Positions 52,455 through 61,315 of a DNA stretch of 64,000 nt are shown here, piece after piece. Position numbers and translations under genes: made by a program. Position 1 is the first letter of the stretch, and every line of letters starts with the position of its first letter. The notes below the pieces were generated by a model, which was not told where the DNA came from, made no database searches, and worked only from the letters and a program-made list of their open reading frames with translations. Source of the stretch: Natrinema amylolyticus_A (GTDB taxonomy: Archaea; Halobacteriota; Halobacteria; Halobacteriales; Natrialbaceae); NCBI RefSeq assembly GCF_042678045.1, contig NZ_JBHUDI010000001.1:248001-312000 (forward strand). The letters are read 5' to 3'.

Positions 52455-53155
52455 CGGTGAAAAGCGGGATCAAGGGTTTGCTATCTGAAACAGTCTCTAT
52501 CTTCAAGTCAGTTGTCTATGAAGTGTTTCCACCGATCGAGCACTGCTGGGAAACCCGGAAAATAGATTATAGTCAGAGAGTGTCTGAGAATCAAGAACAA
52601 AAAGAAGAGTTCCAGAACCGTATCTGGAATGCATTACCCGGCCTCTCAGGGGATATCGACGATGTGCGGGCGGCAGCCGATAATGCCCATCAACTGGAGC
52701 TTGATCGGAGTTCCGAAATAGACTCGAAAGCCGCAACCTATCTAGGGAACGTCGGCGTAGTTCTAAGCCTTCTAAGCCTTCTACCGGTTCTTGCAGTAGT
52801 TCTACGACCCAGCGAAGAAACCTTAATTACTGGGACCTGGCCTGATTCAGCCGTTCTGGTCTTCTTCGGATATGCCGTTGTCTCATTCCTTCTATCTGCG
52901 GTCTACTCAACCAAGACGATGGAGATTGCAGCCTTCGACTCCTACTACTCCGCATCAAGCCTCAAGAGTCAGATAGAAGACGACGAGTTCGGGAAAGAGG
53001 ATCAGGTTGTTGCTCTACTGACCTGCCGGAAGAAGAACGAGGAGTATACTATCGACAAACTGAACACTCTGTCAACGGCTGAAGCTCTCAACCGTAACGG
53101 ACTCATCGGATTAGGGTTCGGGATAACCACAGCCGTACTGCTGAATATCCTATAA
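52451..53155 (+). CDS. Membrane protein of the ATP-grasp operon
   Basis: A 234-residue protein starting at TTG 52451, which overlaps the ligase stop (TTGA); GTG 52457 is an alternative. A soluble N-terminal region (about 1-95) is followed by two membrane helices (VVLSLLSLLPVLAVVL and AVLVFFGYAVVSFLLSAVY), a soluble stretch and a C-terminal helix. The helix-loop-helix resembles SLATT-type membrane effectors, but the match is weak. It could export the peptide, give immunity or act as an effector. Confidence 0.6.
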   Translation: MTVKSGIKGLLSETVSIFKSVVYEVFPPIEHCWETRKIDYSQRVSENQEQKEEFQNRIWNALPGLSGDIDDVRAAADNAHQLELDRSSEIDSKAATYLGNVGVVLSLLSLLPVLAVVLRPSEETLITGTWPDSAVLVFFGYAVVSFLLSAVYSTKTMEIAAFDSYYSASSLKSQIEDDEFGKEDQVVALLTCRKKNEEYTIDKLNTLSTAEALNRNGLIGLGFGITTAVLLNIL

Positions 53156-53215
53156 CAGTATCTCAGAACGTATATTTAGACGATACTGAGCTGGATAGTC
53201 TACGGACAGGGAGAG

Positions 53216-55273
53216 TTACCTGAGGAGTTGTTTTCCTTGGTCGGTTAGGGCGGCTTGTTTCGGTGCTTCGAACACCCGTTTCTGTCCATCGATAACGCGT
53301 TCAACCGTTCCCTCCGGTTTTTCTACTGTTATCAGGTCGAGTTTCTCGAGTTTTCGGAAGCAGTAGTTGACCTCGTGGTTCTCCAACGAGGTGGCTTCCG
53401 TGATCTTCTGTACATCATCCTCACCGTTCTGGATACAGTTCAAAACCGTACGGTCCTTTTCACGTAACTCGTCTATAGAGGATTCCTCATCTTCGGATTC
53501 ACCGGGTTCGTGGACCGCGAGACTGTCTTCCCCGACTTCGATGATACGGTACTCCCCGTCCAGGACTTGTTCTATATCGGTGAACTCGTCTCCGTCAGTG
53601 GTGTAGTAGCTGTAGGTTCCGTACTCGTCCATGTGTTCGTCTCCGTTACGGTTGACAGGGTCCTCGACGATGTTCTCGAGTTTGGCGGCGTTGCCCTGTT
53701 CGACGACGAAGATACACTCCACATCGTTGTTGACTGCTCTCCGAAGGTTTTGAAGGACTTTGGCTGGTTTCGTCAGGGTAGTGTGTTCTGCCTCGAGGTA
53801 GGCAGTTCCGTTTGGCAGGTGTACGTGGCCGTCAGGCTTGCTCTCCCCTTCAGTTTGGTAGAGTAGGTTAACCTGGAGTCCTCGTTCCTCGAGTCGTTCT
53901 TTCGCTTTTTCCAGGAGTTCTGCATGTTTCTTGCCTCCTGCGTTTGTTCCCTGTCCGAGTGACGGGGTGAGGCCTATATCTGTATCTGTGTCTGTCCTTG
54001 GTGTCTGTCTCTTTTTGATTTGGTCGACGTGGTCTCTGTCGACGTTCCAGGGAGGGTACGTGCTGAAGAAGGTAGCGGAGCTGTAGCTTCTTTCAGAGGG
54101 TTTCTGGACTGCGGCCCTGTACTTTCCCAGTGCTTTCAACTGTTGTTTCTCGACGCCTTGGAGCATTCCGGCGATACGGTGTTCGTCTTCTGATCCGCTG
54201 GGGTTGAAGCAGATCTTGGTCCGGCAGTTGTTGGTGACCGATCGCCGCATCTTCACCGGTAGATGTTCAAGGTACTGGGTGCTAAGCCAACATCCCAACC
54301 GGTATTCACGTGATTCTGAAAGTATTTTGACAAAGTTGCTTTCTTCCCCCACAAAGTTCTGGAGCTCGTCGATGAATAGGTAGAAGGGCTGCCGTTCCTC
54401 GACGGGCTGGGTGACACGGCTCTGGACCGCAGACCACACCTCGGTGATGACTATGCTGCCGACGATTTCGGAGACGGTGCCGCCGACCTCGCCCTTCTGG
54501 ACGTCCACTAAGATGATCTTTCCCTGGTTGACCGCTTCACGGAAGTCGATGACCGAGCCTTTCCCGTCGATGAACCGGCGGATAACAGAGTTCATCATGA
54601 AGTCGTTGAGACGTCGGCGTAACGGCCCCATCTCGTAACTCGTGATATCTTCTCTAATACGGACCAGCTGCTCCCGTGTAACCAGGTCATCGGTCCGGTC
54701 AATCAAATCATCTAACGCATCCGGATTAATAACACATCGGTAAACATCAACCAATGTATTACTTTCATTATTTTTAATGTTTAGGTCGATGTGGGCTCGA
54801 AGAAGGATTTCTAAGATACGGCCGAACTGGTCTCCCCAGTTCTCGCTTCGGCGTTTGAACAGGTCGATGAGGTCGGAGACGATGATCTCCTTCTGATTCT
54901 CCTTCTGCACAGGTGTCATGCCCTCTGTGTACGGTTCAAGGACGTTGACCGAGGCCACTTCCTCCTGCCCGGGGTTGATGTAGATGATGTCTTCCCACCG
55001 TTCCTCAGGGAGTTTCGCGATGAACTCGTCGATCAGGTCGCCTTTGGGGTTGACGATGCAGAGGCCGTGTCCCTTGTAGCCGTCCTGAAGCGCGGTGTGA
55101 GCCAGTGACTGGGTCTTCCCATACCCTGTCGGTCCCAGGTTCAGGACGTGTGTCAGTCGTTTCTCATCACTGATTTCGATGTCTCTCTCGACACCCAGGG
55201 TCGACTTCCTGCTTCCGAGAAAGGTCTTACCTGAACGGTTCTGTATACGGCTGCGTGCGTCTTCCGGGTTCAT
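53216..55273 (-). CDS. VirD4/TraG-like coupling ATPase
   Basis: A 685-residue ATPase without N-terminal membrane segments. Walker A is GPTGYGKT (residues 47-54), VNPKGDLIDEFIAKLP follows, and Walker B is FYLFIDELQNF (297-307). LGCWLSTQYLEHLPVKMRRS and the segment after it match the TraM-recognition part of coupling proteins. After about residue 430 comes a helical part, and the C-terminus is a winged helix (DRTVLNCIQNGEDDVQKITE). It should link the transferred DNA to the channel. Its ATG overlaps the stop of the upstream gene (ATGA). Confidence 0.88.
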   Translation of the reverse strand: MNPEDARSRIQNRSGKTFLGSRKSTLGVERDIEISDEKRLTHVLNLGPTGYGKTQSLAHTALQDGYKGHGLCIVNPKGDLIDEFIAKLPEERWEDIIYINPGQEEVASVNVLEPYTEGMTPVQKENQKEIIVSDLIDLFKRRSENWGDQFGRILEILLRAHIDLNIKNNESNTLVDVYRCVINPDALDDLIDRTDDLVTREQLVRIREDITSYEMGPLRRRLNDFMMNSVIRRFIDGKGSVIDFREAVNQGKIILVDVQKGEVGGTVSEIVGSIVITEVWSAVQSRVTQPVEERQPFYLFIDELQNFVGEESNFVKILSESREYRLGCWLSTQYLEHLPVKMRRSVTNNCRTKICFNPSGSEDEHRIAGMLQGVEKQQLKALGKYRAAVQKPSERSYSSATFFSTYPPWNVDRDHVDQIKKRQTPRTDTDTDIGLTPSLGQGTNAGGKKHAELLEKAKERLEERGLQVNLLYQTEGESKPDGHVHLPNGTAYLEAEHTTLTKPAKVLQNLRRAVNNDVECIFVVEQGNAAKLENIVEDPVNRNGDEHMDEYGTYSYYTTDGDEFTDIEQVLDGEYRIIEVGEDSLAVHEPGESEDEESSIDELREKDRTVLNCIQNGEDDVQKITEATSLENHEVNYCFRKLEKLDLITVEKPEGTVERVIDGQKRVFEAPKQAALTDQGKQLLR

Positions 55274-56277
55274 GGCTGTGCGTACTGAATGTTTTCTTGG
55301 AGGCGGTCCGGGACGGATACCAAAGCGGCGAGCTCATCCGTTGAAGCTTGGAATGTATGGCTCAGCCTTCTATCCCTTATATTTTTCACGTGTTTGAGTA
55401 TGGAAGAGTTCCGTATGCCTCGAACCGTTGTGGTGGTAAACGACTGACCTGTTTCCGGCTCTGCGTAAAGGTTGAAGCCGCCGGATACCTCTTTTACACG
55501 GCTGGCGGTGTACTTCCCTGCGCTGATCACGAGGATCCGTACCGTTACCTGGAAACGTGACGTACCTGCCTTCTCATCGATCCGGCGGGCCTGCTGTTTC
55601 TCACGTGGCGTTGCATCCCTGTCATGCCATGGAACGACGCCGACCTTCTCGCTTCGAAGGCCTTGGCTCTCTCGAGATGCTTGGTGGTGCCACAGCCGTT
55701 TCCGTACCGGGCCGCCGGTAGTCGGTTTGAACAACAACTGTATGATGATACGGCTGTCACGCATCGCGTCACGGTGTAACGACGTGGCAACGGAGTTCAT
55801 AGGCGGCTTTTCGAACTCGGTCCTCAACGGGTACACATCGTCTCGACGTGGCGTGAGTATGCCTACACCGACCGTATCACTCGCTGTTACAGGGAGGCCG
55901 TTTACGCCTTCACTGAAGCCGACCTCGGGGAGTTCCTCGTCTAGATGTGTCCGGATCTTCCTCTCCATCCTGGCGGTGGGAACAGCGAACTGGAAACGGA
56001 CTCGGGAAGGCTTGTACCGCCAGATCTCGTAGGCGATGGTAGGCGACGTGTTTTGAACGCCCAGAAGCTGCGTCTGGTACTCCGTTATCGCTCTCACGAA
56101 CCGATCGAGTGTGGATGGGAGCTCAGCGTCGAACGGCGGATGGATCTCCACAGTCCGAAACCGTTTCGAAGGCCGGGAAAGCCTTTCTGCCGTTCGTTCA
56201 TCCAGTGTCACATAGCTGCTTCCGAAACGGGAAAGGAACCCCATCTGGGAATCACCATCTATGGCTGTGTCATCCAT
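55270..56277 (-). CDS. Transfer-associated protein, split N-terminal domain of a VirD4-like system
   Basis: A 335-residue protein between VirB4- and VirD4-like genes, overlapping both. RFQFAVPTARMERKIRTHLD, FQVTVRILVISAGKYTASRV, and SHTFQASTDELAALVSVPDR resemble the N-terminal accessory region found fused to VirD4-type ATPases in other lineages, ending with the 'STDELAxLxxxPDR' phrase. I recall a haloarchaeal DUF8128 with this sequence. It is probably a cytoplasmic or membrane-proximal part of the transfer channel. Confidence 0.65.
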   Translation of the reverse strand: MDDTAIDGDSQMGFLSRFGSSYVTLDERTAERLSRPSKRFRTVEIHPPFDAELPSTLDRFVRAITEYQTQLLGVQNTSPTIAYEIWRYKPSRVRFQFAVPTARMERKIRTHLDEELPEVGFSEGVNGLPVTASDTVGVGILTPRRDDVYPLRTEFEKPPMNSVATSLHRDAMRDSRIIIQLLFKPTTGGPVRKRLWHHQASRESQGLRSEKVGVVPWHDRDATPREKQQARRIDEKAGTSRFQVTVRILVISAGKYTASRVKEVSGGFNLYAEPETGQSFTTTTVRGIRNSSILKHVKNIRDRRLSHTFQASTDELAALVSVPDRLQENIQYAQP

Positions 56278-58640
56278 CTATATAGGCTCAGACCCAGCAC
56301 CCAGAGAATTTCAGCAGACACTACAGATAATGCGGCATCGAGGCCTACGGAGTCCTTCGGAGTGAAAGGCCCTATCGGGTGGAACGGCTGTAGACCCGTA
56401 ACGAAAGAGAGCAGCAAGGCGGCGAAGAACGTGGGATACAGTACGTATTCGAAGAGTCCGAGGGGTCCTGCGAACGTGAGGTTGAAGACTTCTGCCAGTC
56501 CATACCGTTCGCTGTCGGAATCTGAAGTGTTTGTTTCAGTGTCTTTGGACTGGTGACCGCCGTCTGTCTCCACACCGGACGACGCCTGTCCTGGTGTGTT
56601 AGACGGTTGAACACGGTTGTTGTTTCCGCCGGATCTGAGTCCTTCGATCCCGTTTTCGAAGAGGGTGTGTTCGGGCCTGGTTGATTCGATCCGGAGCCGT
56701 GTGTTCACCGGTCCGCGGACGAGTGCTTCGCTGAACGGAAGCTTGGTACCGGAACGCAGCTTCCGGAGTTCGCTTGACTCCTTCTCGGAGAGGTGGAAGA
56801 AGTCAGTCACCTCGCTGTCGACGTCCCTCTGTCTGAAGAACAGGTTGCAGTCGATGTTACGGAGTATGTTTTCACCTTCGGTCGACCGTACGAACTCATC
56901 GGCGTTCTGCGTAACGAGGGTGGCCGCGATGTCCTTGTCTCTGCTCTCTCTGACCAGTGTGGAGACCGCCTGTAACCCATCACGGTAGATCTCGTCGGCC
57001 CGGGTGATGATACGGTGGACCTCGTCGATAACGACTAAGGATTTCGAGTCGGTCTTCGATGCCTCCCTGTAGACATGCCGGACCGTTTCCGCCAGCCTGG
57101 CCGTATTGTCTCTCGAAGGGTCTTGGACCGTGTACCGCGTTATGTTACTGCTGCGGCTTCTGCTTAGGCCGTTGTCGATAACCACCGTTTCGCCCTTCAA
57201 CGCTTCGACTATACCGCCGTAGTCCCGTTTCTTCGGGTCGATGACGTAGATCTCGAGGTCGTCGTACTCCTGAACGGAGCGGACTAAGGTTAAGCCGGTC
57301 CAGTAAGTCTTACCCGACCCAATCTTCCCCATCACAGCGGTATGGCCGGCCTCCCACGAAAAGCGGTCAAGGACCACGGGCATGTTGTTCCGGTGGTCCT
57401 CGCCCACTACGATCCCGCCGGGCTCGACCGTGTCGTACGCAGCGAAGGCGAAGCCTGCTGCAGCGGAGCTTCCGGGAACTATCTCTTTCTTCTTAAGTCG
57501 GTCACGGTGGAAGGCGGATACGGATTTAACGCCTCGGTTGAAATACAGTCCTGGCTCTCCTGTGTCTACACCGGATCGGTTTAGGACCGACTGAACGGTT
57601 TCAAGGGTTTCCTCGGCTTCAACCCTGTTTTCGCCCCGGGCGACGAAGTACACACCGTAGTTCACAAGAGGCTCACCGCTGGCATCCGCCTCGATCAAGT
57701 CCTCCAGGTCCTGTTTCTGCCGTTGAAGCCCTGCTTGACGGAACGGTTTCCATGAGGCAGAGAGCTCTGCGTCCGTCCTGGCAAGTATACGGTCCATCCA
57801 GTCCCGTTGCCTGTCGGAGACCGGCTCTACGACCTGGACGACATCGACGAGCCCCGGCGACTCGGCGTTCAGTACGTCTGCGATCCAGCCGAGAGACATC
57901 TGCTCAGGGTATTCAGAGACGTACGTCATACGGCGAACCGGCTTACGGCCTTGTGCCACCACGTAGCCTCCCTGGGAGACCTTCGCCTTCCTGAAGTACA
58001 GCTGGTTCAATACGGCTTTAAGACGCTGCCCTGTCAGCCGTTCAGCGCGTAGATCCGCCGCTGTCAACGTGTTACGGATCTCGGTACACCGATCCTTTAC
58101 CTCGTGGTGTCCTTTCGCCACGGTCGAGGCCGACACCCTCACCACAACGTAATGGTCGGTGGCGGTAGCGGTATCTCCCGGACCATTACACTCCGAGAGG
58201 TCTACATGTCGTTGACGGGAATGGATCTCGAACCTGTAATCGAGTCCGGAAAGCAGCTCGGCTACCACGTCCCGGTTCGCACGTTTATCGGGTTCGGGCA
58301 GATGTTCGATGTCACAGGAAGACACCTCTACAACACCCATGACGTAGCCGTCATCAAACACGGCTGAACCATCACCCATCTTCGAAAGCTTCGGACACAC
58401 AACCTTCGGGGAGCTCAGAACGTATCTGAGTTCGTCGACGACTTTCTTGTCGATACGTTCCCCGTTCGGTGTAACCTCCGCGAGGACGACTCCGAGGGCA
58501 GCACCTACGAACGGTCCTAGAGGCCGTGCCACAGCCCAGCCAGCCAGTACGAGAGCGACGGTGCAGAGAGCGTCCCAGACTGTGTACCTGTCTATGAACC
58601 TGACGCTGCCGTCGATCGAGCCAGGGAACTCAGCCTTCAT
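56259..58640 (-). CDS. VirB4-like conjugation ATPase with PrgI-like N-terminus
   Basis: A 793-residue protein. Residues 1-90 have two membrane helices in a PrgI-like arrangement (DALCTVALVLAGWAVA and FVGAALGVVLAEV). The VirB4/TraC ATPase domain has Walker A GKIGSGKT (438-445) and Walker B LVVIDE (535-540) with TLVRESRDKDIAATLVTQNA and LSEKESSELRKL after it. Residues 730-793 add two more membrane helices. It powers assembly of the transfer channel. It overlaps its downstream neighbour by 19 nt and its upstream one by 1 nt. Confidence 0.88.
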   Translation of the reverse strand: MKAEFPGSIDGSVRFIDRYTVWDALCTVALVLAGWAVARPLGPFVGAALGVVLAEVTPNGERIDKKVVDELRYVLSSPKVVCPKLSKMGDGSAVFDDGYVMGVVEVSSCDIEHLPEPDKRANRDVVAELLSGLDYRFEIHSRQRHVDLSECNGPGDTATATDHYVVVRVSASTVAKGHHEVKDRCTEIRNTLTAADLRAERLTGQRLKAVLNQLYFRKAKVSQGGYVVAQGRKPVRRMTYVSEYPEQMSLGWIADVLNAESPGLVDVVQVVEPVSDRQRDWMDRILARTDAELSASWKPFRQAGLQRQKQDLEDLIEADASGEPLVNYGVYFVARGENRVEAEETLETVQSVLNRSGVDTGEPGLYFNRGVKSVSAFHRDRLKKKEIVPGSSAAAGFAFAAYDTVEPGGIVVGEDHRNNMPVVLDRFSWEAGHTAVMGKIGSGKTYWTGLTLVRSVQEYDDLEIYVIDPKKRDYGGIVEALKGETVVIDNGLSRSRSSNITRYTVQDPSRDNTARLAETVRHVYREASKTDSKSLVVIDEVHRIITRADEIYRDGLQAVSTLVRESRDKDIAATLVTQNADEFVRSTEGENILRNIDCNLFFRQRDVDSEVTDFFHLSEKESSELRKLRSGTKLPFSEALVRGPVNTRLRIESTRPEHTLFENGIEGLRSGGNNNRVQPSNTPGQASSGVETDGGHQSKDTETNTSDSDSERYGLAEVFNLTFAGPLGLFEYVLYPTFFAALLLSFVTGLQPFHPIGPFTPKDSVGLDAALSVVSAEILWVLGLSLYRWMTQP

Positions 58641-59635
58641 CAGTCATCACCCCTCATAAACCGGTTTTCGTCGTCTTTCTGTCTGTCCCTCTCCTGGGGT
58701 TCCGGCTCCCTGTTGGACTTGTACCGGTTGACGACAGCACCACCGGTATACCGCCAACCGGTTCTGGCCGCCTTACTTGCCACACGGGTCATTGGGGCGA
58801 ACATCATCGACCCTGACTGTAGAAGGATCAATGGCAGAACAAACATGAGGCTCAACCCGCCTAATGCCCAGATCCAGTGCGGGACCTCTCCATTGTTCCA
58901 TTTCAACAGCGACAGGGTCAGATCGAGCACGACCGCGTTCAACGGACCGATTAGGAGGCATGCCACCCAGATGCTTGACAGTTTTGAGGCGAACCCGCGG
59001 AGTCTGGGAGTCGCCGCCATCAATCCGATTAGCGGGGCTAGAGACACCCCGAGCATCAGAAACACATCCCGGGCTGCGAAGATCATGACAACTCCTAGTA
59101 ACAGGAACGCTTCGAGGAATGCGACGAGGATCAGCTCCAACGAGAACCGGGTGATTGCTAACAGGCCCGGGTTGGTGGGTGCCAACGCTTCTGTGGTCAG
59201 ACGTGACAACTCAATTGGATACTGGAGCAGGGTGGGTGCGACCGCTCCGAGTGCGACTGAGCTGAGTACGTACACCACCTGTCGCACGCCACCGCTCCTT
59301 CCGCCCATACTTAGGAAGCCGATCCAGACCAACGCGGCCACCGCCAACGCCGTCGACACCGGGAACACCTTCCTGTGGATCTCGAGCACGTACGGCTTCG
59401 TGACGTCAGGATAGCTCACGAGTATCCGTGTCAGCACAGCGGTCAAAGTCTCGGTAAGGCCTTGCACCGAGTCCAGAAGCACCGAGACCAATGCTTCCCT
59501 GAACCCTTCGGCCAGACCACCACCTCCTTCTGAAGCACCGGTCTGGTTTCCGGACGGTTCCTGACCTGCAACCGTACCAACCAGAACCGTCTGGGCGAGA
59601 ACCGTGGTGATGGCAGCGGTCTTACGCAACGTCAT
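58640..59635 (-). CDS. VirB6/TrbL-like polytopic membrane protein
   Basis: A 331-residue protein with an N-terminal signal-like helix (TVLAQTVLVGTVAGQE), an amphipathic stretch, and about five to six membrane helices. FLLLGVVMIFAARDVFLMLG, SLAPLIGLMAATPRLRGFAS and IWALGGLSLMFVLPLILLQS follow the TrbL/VirB6 hydropathy pattern. The C-terminal tail is charged and cytosolic. It forms the inner-membrane part of the channel. Confidence 0.78.
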   Translation of the reverse strand: MTLRKTAAITTVLAQTVLVGTVAGQEPSGNQTGASEGGGGLAEGFREALVSVLLDSVQGLTETLTAVLTRILVSYPDVTKPYVLEIHRKVFPVSTALAVAALVWIGFLSMGGRSGGVRQVVYVLSSVALGAVAPTLLQYPIELSRLTTEALAPTNPGLLAITRFSLELILVAFLEAFLLLGVVMIFAARDVFLMLGVSLAPLIGLMAATPRLRGFASKLSSIWVACLLIGPLNAVVLDLTLSLLKWNNGEVPHWIWALGGLSLMFVLPLILLQSGSMMFAPMTRVASKAARTGWRYTGGAVVNRYKSNREPEPQERDRQKDDENRFMRGDD

Positions 59636-59985
59636 CAGCTCCCACCCTCACAGATAGCCGTAGTGACCATTTCGACGAACGAGCCGGCGAGCAATACGAT
59701 GATAAGCCCGGCGGTGACGTTGAAGAACAGTCGGCGGGCGGTCCGCTGCCACGGAGGGTACCCGGACAGCCACAGTAGCCCCGAGATCGTGTAACCCAGC
59801 GCCGCGGCCGGTAACGCAAGAGTGACTCCATCCGCCTGAAGCTGGTCAATCAAACGAATTAAGTCGGCTACGGGCGGTGAACCCTCTCCACCACAAGGCT
59901 CAACACCCTGGGACAGTACTACTATGTTCCATGGGATCTGTATCTCGTGAAGCCATGACACTCTCTCTATTTTTGAGATTCGCAT
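59635..59985 (-). CDS. VirB2/TrbC-like small two-helix membrane protein
   Basis: A 116-residue protein. Two hydrophobic helices (DGVTLALPAAALGYTISGLL and FFNVTAGLIIVLLAGSFVEM) joined by a polar loop follow a 55-residue lead, which is like VirB2/TrbC pilin or channel subunits. It is first in a leftward run of five coupled genes. The assignment relies on position and topology, not on a clear motif. Confidence 0.55.
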   Translation of the reverse strand: MRISKIERVSWLHEIQIPWNIVVLSQGVEPCGGEGSPPVADLIRLIDQLQADGVTLALPAAALGYTISGLLWLSGYPPWQRTARRLFFNVTAGLIIVLLAGSFVEMVTTAICEGGS

Positions 59986-60045
59986 GACAGGTTAAGGCGA
60001 TGTCGGGTGAGGTGATACATGTTTGAAGAAAATTCGTGAGTAAAA

Positions 60046-61221
60046 ATGACAGACGGATTAGAAGACACGACGCAGCCACCGACCGCGTACATCACGGAAC
60101 TGAACTCCTACGATGACAAACGCGACGAATACCTCGAGATCCCGCTACCGGGAGAGATAGAAGAACTGGATGAGTTGGAGTCGGAACTAAGGAAGATACA
60201 AGATTTTTACAGCGACGACGATGATGACGACGAGGACGATGATGATGATGAACTGGAAAAAGAGGATGTCTTGTTCCCGAAACTGGTGAAAAACAAGGCG
60301 GATAGGTCAGCTGAAGGAAAGGAGGATGATAAGGGCCTGGAATACATCCGTATCGGTCTTGAAGAACAGGGCCGACATGGACGCGTTATAAAAGCCGACG
60401 AAAGTTCGGATAGCTTTTCCAAGGAAGAAAGAAAGGAGAGGGAGGTGAACGATTCTTGGCGTACAAAGAAACTTGATTACTCAATGAATATCCCTGTTGA
60501 GTTCACGAAACATAATGACAGCAGTCCTCTCCACGGATATGAAGATGGCGGCTCCGCTACCCTCGAAGTCGACCAAGAAAACAATGAGATGAGGATCTAC
60601 AGTCCGGAGGGGTACCGGTACCGGGACCGAGACCTATCTGAGGAAGGCCGAAAACCGGTCTACAAGAAGCTGTCTCTCTCCGGCCTCTCGCTTAGCTTGG
60701 TGAATATCTACGCAGATCTGGCAGGGATCGGCACGCAGAAGTTCCGTGTTATCCCTTTCAACGCCCAACACAGTCTATTCAGGGAGAGCGGTGAAGGGTT
60801 TGATTCTGAGGCAGGTCAGCCCGATCCTGATCTTTTTCAGGAGGTGGCTGAAAAGAACCGCGTCCCACGGTACAAGGCGCAGACGCTGAAGATCTACTGG
60901 GACCCTGACGGACTGGGATACGGTATGCATTCAAGAAACAAGGTAGTTCATAAGGACATACTTGTTGAAGAAGCAGAAATCACTCTTCCAGCCAAAGGAT
61001 CGTTTGAAATCGTCACAGAGACCTGGTACGGCGAGCAGTATACAGTGCTCTACCACGGAGAAGGCTTCCATAGTCGGAAATCCTGGGTAGCACCCGAAGT
61101 CGGAGACTGGACAGGGAAATACATAGAGGACAACGGCCGTGAAGACTGTATAACTGTCTACGCCCCCTGCCAAACCACCTCACGAATTCTCTCTAAACTC
61201 CGTGAATACTTCTCCATGTGA
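60046..61221 (+). CDS. Unknown acidic protein of the element, 391 aa
   Basis: A 391-residue protein that is divergent from the transfer operon. A run of Asp and Glu (DDDDDDEDDDDDE) lies near residues 57-69. A globular part after about 140 has SATLEVDQENNEMRIYSPEG, GLSLSLVNIYADLAGIGTQK, and FEIVTETWYGEQYTVLYHGE. No family is recognised. It may be a plasmid- or element-borne accessory or replication-region protein; no function is claimed. Its stop overlaps the 11-bp inverted repeat at 61219. Confidence 0.6.
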   Translation: MTDGLEDTTQPPTAYITELNSYDDKRDEYLEIPLPGEIEELDELESELRKIQDFYSDDDDDDEDDDDDELEKEDVLFPKLVKNKADRSAEGKEDDKGLEYIRIGLEEQGRHGRVIKADESSDSFSKEERKEREVNDSWRTKKLDYSMNIPVEFTKHNDSSPLHGYEDGGSATLEVDQENNEMRIYSPEGYRYRDRDLSEEGRKPVYKKLSLSGLSLSLVNIYADLAGIGTQKFRVIPFNAQHSLFRESGEGFDSEAGQPDPDLFQEVAEKNRVPRYKAQTLKIYWDPDGLGYGMHSRNKVVHKDILVEEAEITLPAKGSFEIVTETWYGEQYTVLYHGEGFHSRKSWVAPEVGDWTGKYIEDNGREDCITVYAPCQTTSRILSKLREYFSM

Positions 61222-61269
61222 AACGGGGTGTTCCGTCGTGTATAACCGGTTTCCCTGAACCCCGTTTCA
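61219..61269. repeat. Inverted repeat upstream of the DUF932 gene
   Basis: TGAAACGGGGT (61219-61229) and its exact complement ACCCCGTTTCA (61259-61269) form an 11-bp stem around a 29-nt loop that contains TATAACC. The same 13 bases TGAAACGGGGTGT recur at 62392-62404, upstream of the gene at 62461. It may be a terminator, an operator or a leader structure shared by the two units. Confidence 0.5.
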
Positions 61270-61315
61270 GGAAGGGTGGTACATTATTTCGGAAGAACTC
61301 TACAGTTTCGATAGT

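Noticed and set aside
48815..53155. Complete Qat or type IV CBASS system
   Set aside because: A QatA-type ATPase, TatD nuclease next to the QueC-like gene, or a CD-NTase cyclase is not present. Only the QueC-like part and a Gly-starting partner fit.
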